Source of the DNA: Linepithema humile
Lineage: Eukaryota; Arthropoda; Insecta; Hymenoptera; Formicidae
Direction: 5' to 3'
Assembly: GCF_040581485.1 (NCBI RefSeq)
Contig: NC_090132.1
Coordinates: 16,498,146-16,562,145 of the forward strand
DNA length: 64,000 nucleotides
Both the position numbers and the translations under genes were made by a program. The notes under the pieces were generated by a model that had not been told where the DNA came from, did not search any database, and saw nothing but the letters and a program-made list of their open reading frames with translations. Position 1 is the first letter of the stretch. Every line of letters starts with the position of its first letter. Shown piece after piece: positions 52,316 to 64,000 of this stretch.

Positions 52316-55300
52316 CTTGTTAAGAATTGCTTTGTGATATTACAATGCAAGTTTGTGGCGAGCTATTTTATTCTTCCTCTTATACGAAATTTTCATATTT
52401 TATAATTATCATAATTAGTCCGTACATTATTTAAATAAATGTATCATTATAAATATTAATACATTAAAACTAATGTAAACTACTTTTAATGTTTATTAAA
52501 ATTAGTTTTAAGTCTTAGAGAAAATAAAGTACGAATTTAGAGAGATAAATGCCTCGCATTAACATTAGTAAGTACATATAAACAATACATATTTTGTGTA
52601 AATATATTTAAAATTTAAATCTTTTAAATTTAAAATTTTGCACTTGTTCTTTAGATAACTCGGACTATTGATGTGAGACATGCATATATACAATAAATTT
52701 TATGTATTATACGAGTATATTAATATTATTTAACATCATTAATTTATATATATAATATACATAATTAATATATATGATAATTAGAATATTTGGAATAAAT
52801 GTTGAATGCGAAGTAATTTATCATTATACATTACATCATTCATTACAACACATTATTCATTATAACACTAAAAATTAATTTCATCTGCATACCGTAAATT
52901 AACACGTGTAAAAATTTGCACACACATAACAGTTGATTCCAAAATTACTCATTATAATTTGATACTGATTTTCTTTTACAGTGTACGAAAAACACAAGTC
53001 AGAACTATAGCAAACTTTTTCAAATTTCGATATTCCTGTCTGTCACGTGGAAGACTAAAATTTATTTTCCTGCTGAGAAGAATTTTATTTTTTATTGCAT
53101 TTTTCACATTTGTGTACATACATATATAACAATCAACGAATGAATTTTTCTTTGTCTAATCAATCTGCTATTAATTAATCCTATTTGCATTTGTCGAACT
53201 ATCATAAAAAATGTATATAAACAATCTGAAATGTACATTCGCTTGATTTGCGATCTCGTTATTAATTTATTCCATATATAATTAATTTTTTTAAATATAT
53301 TACATTTAACTACATTTGATGAAATAATCAAAGATTTGCTTCGTACGTCTAAGAAAAAATATAGCTCTCCCAATTAGAATCATTTTACACGCCCAAGATG
53401 TTAAAATGGCAACCGTTATATCGTACGAAAATATTTCAAGCTCAAAAAAATTTGTTGTCCGAAGACGAAAGAAATCGTGCAAATCCTCTTTATACAGATA
53501 AGTACGGATAAGCGCAACATAATTCGCGTGAAATCTTGACGATGCGGAGGATGTCTAATTGAATGTGACTCGTTCGTGCCTTCACTGTATGTTTTATTAC
53601 ATCGCGGCCGCCGTCACTGCAATCCGCCGCAAGAAAGACGGAATAAACGACCGGTATGATGTCGGGATCGCACGTAGCGAGTCGCACATTAAACGCGAAT
53701 GAAGCTCGTCGGCGAACCGGCCGCGCTGCTCGTAAAAACAAAGGGACACCGTGTTCGTAAAGAGGGAGTCGTCGTTAACAGTAGTCCCGAGCAGTCGTAG
53801 CTGCAAAATCAACGCGATCATTTCACCTTCTCATCGCGCTCGTCGTACTCGCGAAACTACATTTACACTGTCCCGTTACGATCGTTCCGGTGACATGTTT
53901 ATTGGTTCGTTAGCACGACCGCGAGGCTATAAACCACTTTGTCGCTTAACAAATGATTGCCGCGACGCTGCGCGTTGGTTTGCATGAATCTAAATCCCAC
54001 TCATGAAACCAGTGATGTTCGGACTAGCACGTGGTCGGCCTTTCTGTTGCCGCACTAATTTTTTTAATACTTTCATAGCAAAACGCATGCGGGAAATAAT
54101 AGACCAATCAATATTTAATTTATATATTACATGTATAAAAGAAAAAAGATAGCCGTGATGATAAATATGCAGGAAAAATTTTTGTGAACATTTCACAGTT
54201 ACACTGCCTGTTTATTAAAAGTTTGCTTAAAAGCATCTGGATTTTGGATACCCATTTAATGTATTAAAGTTAATATTTGTGTATTAAAATGCAGCTGCGT
54301 TTTGGCATAATTGATATTTAATCAAATGCACGGTGTAATGAATATTTTAAATTCAAATTGATATTTTCAGACAAAACCATCATAAAGCCACGCGAGAGAT
54401 TTGCAAGCTTACTGCGCGATATGTATTATAAAATATGTAACAGCATAAAATGCACCTGTATGATAAGTTCAAAATAATTCTACTTGTATATAATAAGTGT
54501 GAAACACAATCCCATATTTTTCGATATGTAAAAATATAATATATAATTTAAATCGCTTTCCACAAACTTCGACATTTTTATCCAATTTTTATTCATAATT
54601 TCTACGATTTACGAAACGTGAGTGAAATATTTTGTAGAACATGCATCAAAAAACGCATTGGGAACTGCGTCGAATTTTCATGATGCAATGCGGTACGCCA
54701 CGTTCGTCTACCCCAGTAAATTTACATCCCGTTATTACAACGGTATTTCGGGGGCCATATGTTTGTCGCGTCCCGCGTTTCATCGTTCGAATACGAGCGC
54801 TGTTTGTCTTCCCCTATGTCGACGTTAAATCTGATATTAGGATGGACGCGCGTGATCACTCGTCAATAGTCCGAGCGACAAACCTATCGATTGTCCGTAA
54901 AGTCGATTTTGTAATTTAGATCGGCGCGCGGTGCGTGTTGGATCGTTGCTTTTGACGGTACCGCTACCGTATCAGCGACGCATCGAAACCGAATATTTCG
55001 TTTGTTGGAGAGTCATGAAACGATCAATCAACGCGCACCCGCATCATGTTTAATGCTCTAAAACATGTAATTTTTTTCGCGCCATGTGAGTGAAATATTC
55101 AATATATGTGTATTATTTGAGCTATACTTTTATTCGTTTAAGGAAATCGGAGTTCATGCATTCAGAATTTTAATGGCGATGGTTATTAATTTAATATTCA
55201 TGCGAAATATATTCTTTATGAGATCAGTAAAACTGTGGAAGTGTTGGATGCGGAAATAGAGCGCATCGATAACTCATCGCAATGTTCGACATCGCGATAT

Positions 55301-58300
55301 TTTCGGCGAAATTAGTATATTTATTAGAATATTTGAACATGTAATGTATCGAGAACACGATTTTCCGATCAATCCCATCAACGTTTCAGTTAACAATCGT
55401 TTTTTATGACCGACATAAATTGGTGATAGTGCCGATAAGCACGAACGAAATACAGAACATCGTTTATCGAACGGAGATTCTCTTCTGTAAGGTTATTAAA
55501 ATAAAATAGAAAGTATAATAAAATTGATCGTCAGAATATTATCTATTTATAATAGATCTATTTAATAAAAAAATGTTATATAAATATTTGAGAACATTGT
55601 TTTTTCGAGCTACAAACTATATATATCGATAAAAAATCTGCGCTGCTTAATATTTATTTAAAGCAAAAGATTGTTCGATAATAAACTTGGGGAAAATTTT
55701 ATTTCCGCACATAATTTATTTAATAAAAGTGCAAATAAACATTAACAGCCAATAAAAGAAAAGTCGGAGACGAAGATTGCTACTAGAGTCTTGTGTCGCG
55801 GAGGAACCATTGAAAAAATACGACGATATAACGAACTGTGTGTGTGGACGAACGATATTGCGGACAAGAGGGACAGGACGTGGTTCTTAGGATAAATTAC
55901 TGTCTCAGTGGTACCGGCGCTGCCGCTTCGGCAATGGATAATGGTGAATTATGCGTCGTTTATGTCTCGTAAAGCTCCGCGAATGGATGGAAAACGCACG
56001 AAGCGGCGTTTGTCGCTTTGCAAAACCACTGTAAGCCGACTTATTTTATTTAGTCGCAATAAACGTATTATTCGACTTTTATATCGGTCAGTACCGTTTC
56101 ATCGCCGCGTATCCTGTTTGCAGCGGGGACTCGGAAACAGAGCTCATGTAACTCGCAGATAAGATAAGCGTCGTGATTCGTGTACGAGAGATATTCGTGC
56201 TCGTAAACAACTCGTTATGAGAGAAACTTGTCCGATTGCGTAGACAAATTGAGAAATCGAGATAAAATGATGGCCGAATCAGTATCATCATATATTCAGT
56301 CTACACTTTTGAGTTTGTAATTTAATACATATTTTCGAGTTTATAAATTTACATATTTTAGATTTATATTTATAAATTATATTACTAAATGTAATTCAAA
56401 TTGTTTAATTCTTGTCAACACTTTTATGGCATTGTATCACTTGAGCGTGTGGAAAACATGCCATTTAAACGATTAACTCTCAACTCACCAAGAACTAATT
56501 GCACATCGAAGAATTTTGTTTGAATTAGATAACCTTTTAAAACTTGTACTTTTACTACGCGTGACAGAGACATGTTGCTGCGATCCGACAACAATGCACG
56601 TATCCGACAACATCCTGCATGTATTGCACTTTCCATTTCGTAGCCGCATAAAGAAAGATAATCTTGAACGGTAATTACGTCCAGTGGTAGAAGGAGCAGA
56701 TAACGGCGTAAAAGATGGGTCGCAAAAAATATCTAAGGGGCATTATTAACTTCGTTCGGCGAACTTATCGTAAAAGGAAATAATCGACGTTGCAGCGAAG
56801 GGACGATACTATCAGCGCGGACAGGGTTAAGATACGCTTTCGCGGTACCATCCGGCTGTATGACGCACACGGGGCACTGCGTCGCGCGAGCTTTATGCCC
56901 GCGTAAACGGGCTGTACGCGCGCGTAGGCGTTTTCGACGCCATCAAAAGGCGTCATCTCGGCCAGTCGTCATCGTCGTCGTCGTTGTCCTCGCGACAACG
57001 GCCACTCATGGGAAACCGACGCGCCGTGATTTACGACGCGACGTGAATTTCAGTCCGCGCGCGGACCCGTCTCGCATGCCCGTGGAGGCGCAGGAAAGCG
57101 CTCTGTCCCTCCCGTGCATAACCGGCCATTAAGCGACCGTCGGCTATCGGATTCGATAGCCCGGTTTAAGTAGCCGGACCGATGCCGCGAGCGATACTTC
57201 TTGCCCTCCGAACGGCAAGTTCTCTCCCGGCGAGCTTCCCTCCGCGGCTCCGTGCCGCATCTGAAGCGTGAATCTGCGCAAACCTGTCTTATAAAAATTA
57301 TTAAACGCGTTTGTGTCCCTCGAGTTTGAACAAAAAATACACCCGCCGAATTACTCTGATTGACGTGAGATATATTTCAAAATTGGTTGACATGTGATCA
57401 AGCGATTTTATGTACGATAATTATAGTCGTATAATATTGATCGAGCATTTATTAAAATTGTGAAAAATTGTTGAAAAAATAAAGCTTCGGATAAATTAAT
57501 TTCCACAATCTAAGTAGCACGTCTTAATAGCACATTTCTAAATTTTATCAAATATATTTCTAAATTGTAAATTTTAAAGTTTGACAAACTGGAATTCCGA
57601 CTAGAGTCGCAATGAGAAAATATGAAATAGAAGATTCAAGAGAATCGAAATAAATGACAGAAATGTGGAAATTTTCTATTCTGCAAGAAATCGAATGAAG
57701 TCATTATTCGTCTCGCGACCTCTTCCGCTACTTTCCTCTGTTGCTTGGTGCTACCAAGCTTCGGCGACCCTCGCCATTTATGCGAACTTTTCTCGATGCC
57801 GTGGTAGTAAAGTGAGTCATGACCGTGAATCATCGAGATGGCTCCGTATTCGCTACGACCCTCGCTGACCGCGAAATATGAGAAAGAGCGCTTTCTGCAG
57901 GCTCGAAAAACGAGGATATGAATGGTCATGGGTAGCAGCGAGCTTCAGTAATATCGCGAAGGTAACACGACGCTGAAAAATACATCACAAATGTTCTTTG
58001 TAAAATAACGCGATACACAATTTTGCTCAAAAACTAAATTATAAATGAGATCCACACATAGTGTCCGGGTTAAAAAAAAAAACAATATTTATTATATGTG
58101 TGATTAGCATTTGAATCAATGTAAAACTTATTTTTACTTCAAATTCTCTTTTCTTATTACAGCATTTGTGACGATTTCTTTTTTTTTTCGATGTTTTTTA
58201 AACTTCCGCAGAATCAAAAAAGACTCTAAAAAGAATATAAAATTGTTTCAGATCAATAGCACTAGATTGCAAAAACTAGATAGCAAAAACGTGTAGTTAC

Positions 58301-59620
58301 TTTTTTTGTATATCTTAAACTTTTACTGTGAACAAAAGCTGGACTTCGCGCTACGAATTTTGCGGCGATCCTGCAGCAAACACGTTCTCGATTGGTTTTT
58401 TCGAAATCGAGCAAACGTCGTGCAAAAACGCCGATCGTCGATAAACGAAGTCTTATGCATCATTTGCAGAAAATAACGAGGGTATTTTTATGTGGGAAGT
58501 GCAGACACAAATTAATCTCCCAACACGGAGAATCCGGATTAAAACGCCAAGGCAATTTCATGAATACAAATTAATGTTTACGTTATACTTCATTATCCCT
58601 CATACAGATATTCGTGTGAAGGCAGAAAGACCTCTCTCTACTATTGTCGGCTTTCTGCAGGATGATTCGTAAAGCTTCGAGTCTATTCTGCATCGCGAAT
58701 TGCATGCAAATCCGCTCGACGGATGGACGCGGCGGCGTTCTGCAGAGCATGCAGAGAGATTCTCCTTTATCACACGAAGCTGATACGCGTCGCGCGTGTG
58801 CGCGCAACTGTTGGGAATTAATAACAAAATAAAACGGACGCGCGAGAGACGTGTCGTCGTTTCACCTACCGGAATCGCTCACAACCGAAAACTCCGGCGA
58901 CGTAATCCAGAGGTAAACTCGACATACGTATATCGCATCCTCGCAAGAAAAGTTTCGACACAAGTCAAAATTTTTCGAATTTCGTATTGTGTGCGGATTG
59001 TGTTCTAAATACATCGACTTTCAGGAAAAGTGATGCAAGTTGAACTCAAATACTTTCCGCGTGAGTCCGCTATGTTTAACACTGCCGTAAATAATTAATT
59101 TAACCAAGCATTTAGACATGTGAAGTTATTTTCCGTAAAATCAAGCTTGCTTCAGATGATTCATAATTTGCGACAGAATTTGAAATAAAAATCTATTCAT
59201 AATATTATTAATAGGAAACGTTATTATTAATGCAATTCCTTCTTTCCTCTTTTGAATAATTTGATATTTTTTACTTTTTCACTTTTCTTGCGGAGGTGCG
59301 ATAAATGAAAAACGGCACACTTTTAGCACTTTTCGAAAACCTGAGAATCATTCGACGCGCGGAGACAGCGGTGCGTAAGAGATGTGAGAAATTTCGCTAA
59401 GTGAAGGAAATGCTCTCGCGAATGTATATTACAGGTGTCGTTTCCGCCACCGCAAAATCCTAGGTTCCTTTTCTAAAATGTCCTCGCATTTTCTCTTTAA
59501 GCGCCAAGATAAAAGATGCTCTGGGAATTTACAGGAAAGCGATACTTACCACCTTCCGCAAGTGTTCTTAAGTTCCACTATAAGATCGTATTTATATCTT
59601 TCTGGATATTGCGCTGAGAG
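52316..59620. other. No gene recognised
   Basis: AT-rich DNA to about 53.4 kb, then mixed composition, with a GC-rich island at 56.8-57.3 kb carrying short GTC repeats. No domain-bearing frame, tRNA or transposon was seen. Confidence 0.55.
57142..57161. repeat. 8-bp perfect inverted repeat, 4-nt loop
   Basis: ggctatcg-gatt-cgatagcc in a GC-rich island (about 56.8-57.3 kb). It is small and could arise by chance. Confidence 0.6.
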
Positions 59621-59840
59621 ATATATTTGGAACAATAAACGGTCCTGAATAATGATAGTTGGAATTTTACAATGCGCGCTCGAATGAATTGTTTCGATTA
59701 GGATTTGCTTTATATAAAACGAGATAATATATTCGAAACAATAAACAGTCCTGAATAATGATAGTTGGAATTTTACAATGCGCGCTCGAATGAATTGTTT
59801 CGATTAGGATTTGCTTTATATAAAACGGGATAATATATTT
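59621..59840. repeat. 106-bp tandem duplication
   Basis: Two adjacent copies (59621-59726 and 59727-59832) differ at only about four positions. The copy breakpoint shares ATATATTT, which also follows the second copy. The unit contains a TATATAAAAC stretch and no useful reading frame. The high identity indicates a recent local duplication. Confidence 0.9.
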
Positions 59841-62800
59841 ATATGTAAAATAGAATTATATAGTTTCCTATTTCGTCGACATTTCGAAAGTCACGGAAAT
59901 ACTTTCAAAGATAGTAGAGGAGATGTACAAATTCCGTCATAGCGACATTCGATTCTGTGCATTATACGAGTGTGCGAAAGCTTTCGACGGTAGAAATACT
60001 ATTTACATACGGTGTAAAAATTCAGACGTGGCAGGACGAAAAGTGCGGATTTCTTCGTAACTTGTGCAAATAAAAATGATGAGAAATGGATCGCGCAGAA
60101 ATATCAGGTCCAGTTTGAAATACTTCTCTTTGCAATGAATAATGCGTCCAATTTTCAACTTCAAAACAGAATAAAAATCACTTGCGTAAAATTTTTTCTT
60201 TTTACTTAATTTATATCATTTGTTACAAAGCATTATATATATATTATAAAATTGAAATATTCTAATATATTATCTATTTAAGTTATTAAAAAAAAGTTAT
60301 TAAAAAAAAGTTAAATGACTACATTATATGTCAATAATAGAGAGAAACTTGAGTACCGATTAACGCGATAAAACCCATAATATAATTTCGTTCGTAAGAT
60401 CAACCGAAGAAGAAATAGGCGAGAAGAGAGAGAAGAAAAAAGAAGGAGAAGGTGAGTATTTCAGTCGAAAAAAACTGGTGTTTCTCTTAACGCGCTTTCT
60501 TTTTCCCCGAGAAGTTCCGCCGGTCGCGGAGGTCTCTCTTTACTATGCGAGAACGCTTCACGAGCTGCTCCCGTCGTAAACTCTAAACTCTATAAGCTGT
60601 ACGCACGCGGCATGGGTGGGACCACCGCGAACGCTTGTCTCCTCGACCTCGTCGAAGTAAATTATGAAAAAGCCGTGAAAGCCATGCAAAGAGAAGTTCG
60701 GCGAAGATCGACGAGGTATAAACGCCGAGCGTAGCGTCGATCCTTTAACCTTTAAATTTGCAAGACGGTATGCTCGGTTTATCAGCGTTTATGGGGCAAA
60801 CCCGATAAATTATTGTGGATAAAGACGACAAAAATGCAAGCGTGCGAAGATTATCTCTTCTACTATTTCGAAATTCAGTCATCGCAGCCGGATATAGAGT
60901 GATACTTGATTTTGGAATAGAGATATCTACCGCGAAATCACAACGATGAACACGGTGGTTTCAACATTTAATTTAGATTCAACCTAGAAAAATCTCACAC
61001 AGAATGCACAAGTTGATTTTTCGAATGAACCCAATTCGCTTTTATAGAATAATATAATTAAATAAGTTTCATAAATTTTCACAGTGGCAATTGTGCGTGG
61101 ATTTCAATGAACGAGAAAATCATTTTCATGCTCGCTAAAAATAATAATGCCAGGATGTATATCGGCTACATTGTTTAATGTGTGCGCTGAGAACTTCAAA
61201 AAATTTCTACAAAACTATTATGGCCTTTGTTCTTTTGAACAAGCCATTGTATACTGACATGATTCTGACATACTGTTGCACAACGAATTGCATAACAATT
61301 GACTCTCACAATCACAGCGGAGCGTACATATACTTCGACGTACAGCCACGGAAATAGGAAGTGCTTTCGAATGAATGCGGCACTTTTCATGTACCTTTTT
61401 TCACGAGTAATTTTTCAAATTAATTAGCTAACGTTTCACATGCAATATTTGAGTCTCTCGGGCAATGATTCAGCCGTCCAGAATGATACGTTTTTATTCA
61501 GCATTGTGAGTTCGCATTGTGTTTCGACGGATCCGGATGGAAAGCTCGCTGGTTCCCGATGTCGACGGAAACTTAAATCGTAAAAGTTTAATGGGGTTAC
61601 GGTCTTGTAAGGACCATTCCGCTCGTACGTTCAATACCGTGCATCGAAATAGATGATCCGTTTTTTTTTTTTTTTTTTTTTTTCCCTTTATGCAGATAAT
61701 ATATCTCGATCTTATTTTAGTACGCGATGCAATCATCATCTCGATAAAGATATAATAAGAAATATATATCACACGATAAAAAGTGTAATTAAAATTATTA
61801 CAACGTATTTTTCTAAAACATTTCCCATCAAAATTTTATAAAGTCACATCTTTTTCATAAATTCCGTATTTTTTATACTATCAAAGTTCAGCTTAGCTGT
61901 TATTTTAAATTCACAAGGCATAGAATCTTGGCGAGTCTTATATGTTGAAATAAAGAAGAATCAAATAATTTAAAATTTTCCCTGCCGTGACAGTAAGAGG
62001 TGAAAAACTTATTTCGAAAAGTTCCGAGTAGAGAGAAATGTCGGTGCGAAGAGAGACTGCGGAAAAAGAAAAAGAAAGGAATGGAGGTTTCGCTCGCTAG
62101 GAACGAGTCAGAAGTTATCCGAAAGTCAGCCAACGCTGGGACTTCTATATTATAACGTCTTTAATGAACTTTGAGATACCTTATGGAAACCGATTGTGCA
62201 CATTCTTGCGCGTCGTGGCGCAATGCGAATTATTTTCAATGCAGAAAAAATAGAGACGCAAAATCAATATTTTTATCGATGATAATTTTTCATTCTAATA
62301 TTCGTGGAATACAGTGGAATCGAAAGTTGCGATATTCATAAATAGTCGATTATATGTCCTAAGTTCGACAGAAACTCTGGTTAATTGAGATAAACTTTTC
62401 GGCTAACCTGAAGCTGAGGTATAGCGTAGCTAAATTTCCAGGCGATATTGTTATCGACAACGTTAGCCGCGGTCGTTTGGCAATTCCTTTACGCCTCGTA
62501 TCTCCATCCATCCGGTACTTTCGCGAAGTACTTTAGTTATGTCGTTCGGGTAAACAACGTCTATCACGAAATTCTGATGTGGAACATTGCAGTTAAATTA
62601 CTTCAAGTCGTATTGTTGATTAATCGACACAAATATGTTTGTATTGTACGAAAAAATGACAACAATCTTCGTAATGATTTATAAAATAACTCCACAAATA
62701 TTTAATTGTCATAATTTCTTCAAAGATTTAATTAAAGTGTAATATTCTTATCTTAATTCTTTAATTAAAATTTAATAATTGAATTCTTATCATACTGCAT

Positions 62801-63143
62801 ATTATATTATTAAAATAAATTTGAATTAAAATAGCATAGCTTCAAGTAGAGATTAAAGTAATAATTTCAAGAAATTAATACTGCAAGATCTTGTGACACA
62901 TTTAATTATAAAATAAAAAATTCTAAAATCAAATTGTGATAAAATTATCACTTTTAAATTATTTTACGTTTTCTCATCAGTTGAAATATATACGTTTTTT
63001 ATTACACTTGTTATTATGTCATATAAGTACATATACGTAATTTATGTCATATTTAATTATAAATATAATAAAAATAATCTGACACATATTCTTTCCATTA
63101 TTATTGCTATTTTTCACATAAATTACATAAATTTACGTGAAAG
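59841..63143. other. No gene recognised
   Basis: It contains a purine-rich stretch at 60421-60452 ending in a good splice-donor match (AAG, then GTGAGT at 60452), and the T23 run at 61661. No coding exon can be attached to either. Confidence 0.5.
61661..61683. repeat. Poly-T run (23 nt)
   Basis: 23 consecutive T on the plus strand. It could be the A-tail of an old minus-strand retrocopy or a simple expansion. No recognisable retrocopy or SINE body was seen beside it. Confidence 0.9.
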
Positions 63144-63152
63144 AAAAAAAAA
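63144..63152 (-). terminator. Pol III T-run terminator of tRNA-Ile copy 2
   Basis: Nine consecutive A on the plus strand lie one base beyond the tRNA 3' end and give a T9 terminator. Confidence 0.85.
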
Positions 63153-63153
63153 G

Positions 63154-63227
63154 TGGCCCATGGGGGGATCGAACCCGCGACCTTCGCGTTATTAGCACGA
63201 CGCTCTAACCAACTGAGCTAATGGGCC
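63154..63227 (-). tRNA. tRNA-Ile (AAT), copy 2
   Basis: A complete 74-nt gene that differs from copy 1 at one base only (position 64, C instead of T). Position 64 faces C50, so the second T-stem pair is a C-C mismatch. The acceptor, D and anticodon arms and both internal promoter boxes are intact. The flanks are unrelated to those of copy 1, so this is not a recent segmental duplication. A nine-T run follows (63144-63152). Confidence 0.96.
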
Positions 63228-64000
63228 TTCGCTGCATGTTAGTCTCATGTTTCTCAGAACTTTGTGCGAATTATATAATTCATATGTAAAATATAGGTCA
63301 CGATATCTTAGTATAATAATACTTTGTATAGAATTGAACTCAAAATGTTAAGATGCAGTATTTTAAATAGATGCTCCTAAAAACTGATGTAAAATAAGAA
63401 GTTCTGTTTTTTGAAACTTATTAGTGTCATTTAAAAGTAAGATATAAGCGAAAAGGTGAAGAAAATGGAGACGAAAAGATTGTACCAGATAATCAGAAAG
63501 TGCAAAAATCAGGGTTGGCCATAGCTCAGAGTTTTATGGTCGATCGCCGACCATACCCCTTTCGTCTGTGACGCGTCGGAACCCCGAAGGCGATCGTGCC
63601 ACGGCCGAAAATCATACATTCGGCCGAGAGGCACCGGCATCGAGACGGGCACACCGACGCTATAAATCTTCGGCTTTATGTTACGATCCTGAAAATGTGC
63701 CGCGCGACGTACTGGCGACACGCCAACGACCGGCCAAACGAGCGAGTGGCGTTTTCACGCGCGAGTACACGCCTCGACGTCGTAGACATGCAAAGTAGGC
63801 TTCCGTCGTTCACGCCGATTAATTCCGGAAATTTTTCACCCAACACCTCAAGAACGATTTTAATCCACGGACGACGGACGGCCGTATAATTCATGCGGAA
63901 ATCGAGCTTTTCTGTACACGACTGAGCACTGAGGAATGATTCAAGCTGCGCGAAGAAATGGACTGTCAGTAGCGAGATATCATTGCTCGAAGGGGAATCA
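63228..64000. other. No gene recognised
   Basis: AT-rich next to the tRNA, then CpG-rich from 63.5 kb to the window edge. Short frames overlap on both strands there, and none is recognisable. Confidence 0.5.
63535..63555. repeat. 8-bp perfect inverted repeat, 5-nt loop
   Basis: tatggtcg-atcgc-cgaccata in the GC-richer end of the window, 308 bp from the tRNA-Ile copy 2 gene. Confidence 0.6.

Noticed and set aside
56860..57132. Plus-strand frame with a VIVVVVVL hydrophobic run, resembling a signal peptide
   Set aside because: The hydrophobic run comes from a GTC simple repeat and begins 30 residues into an Arg-rich frame, so it is not a convincing secretion signal.
61661..61683. T23 run as the tail of a SINE or retrocopy
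   Set aside because: No Pol III promoter boxes, gene-like body or target duplication could be seen beside it.
1..64000. Known insect microRNAs, U6, 5S rRNA, telomeric TTAGG arrays, transposase or reverse transcriptase motifs, CRISPR arrays
   Set aside because: Looked for by eye and not found. A covariance-model or profile search would be more sensitive.

Overview
This window looks like nuclear DNA from an insect, most likely a hymenopteran and possibly an ant. That is inference. It rests on AT-rich DNA broken up by GC-richer, CpG-rich islands without obvious CpG depletion, a gene of the insect Tret1-like sugar transporter family, metazoan-type nuclear tRNA genes with Pol III poly-T terminators, and very low gene density. 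No ribosomal RNA, CRISPR, prokaryotic operon, viral gene or intact transposase was recognised.

Only one protein gene is firm: a Tret1-like (MFS sugar porter) transporter on the minus strand at 35787-37295, an uninterrupted 502-codon reading frame. A 270-bp non-autonomous DNA-transposon-like element with arms of about 82 bp lies 176 bp beyond its stop codon. A second, tentative minus-strand gene at 41514-41786 would encode a 90-residue secreted peptide with a signal sequence and three cysteines.

Five nuclear tRNA genes are clear, all on the minus strand: Arg-ACG, Glu-TTC and Ile-AAT within 1.6 kb (43051-44685), Asp-GTC at 52244-52315, and a second Ile-AAT at 63154-63227. Each is followed by a T-run terminator and lies in or beside AT-rich DNA. 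The two Ile copies differ by one base, and that base sits opposite C50 in the T stem, leaving the pair mismatched in both.

The rest is intergenic or intronic. The left part (1-35 kb) has no recognisable gene. It holds short palindromes, simple repeats, a pair of short inverted-repeat elements at 25.7-25.9 kb, a 130-bp hairpin at 16.5 kb and one plausible TATA+Inr core promoter at 17.19 kb. The right part (44.7-64 kb) holds two of the tRNA genes and a 106-bp tandem duplication at 59.6 kb. I found no evidence of a new multi-gene system. The items most worth checking are the secreted-peptide candidate, the inverted-repeat elements, the tRNA-Ile T-stem mismatch, the tRNA-Glu leader repeat and the adjacent perfect palindromes.
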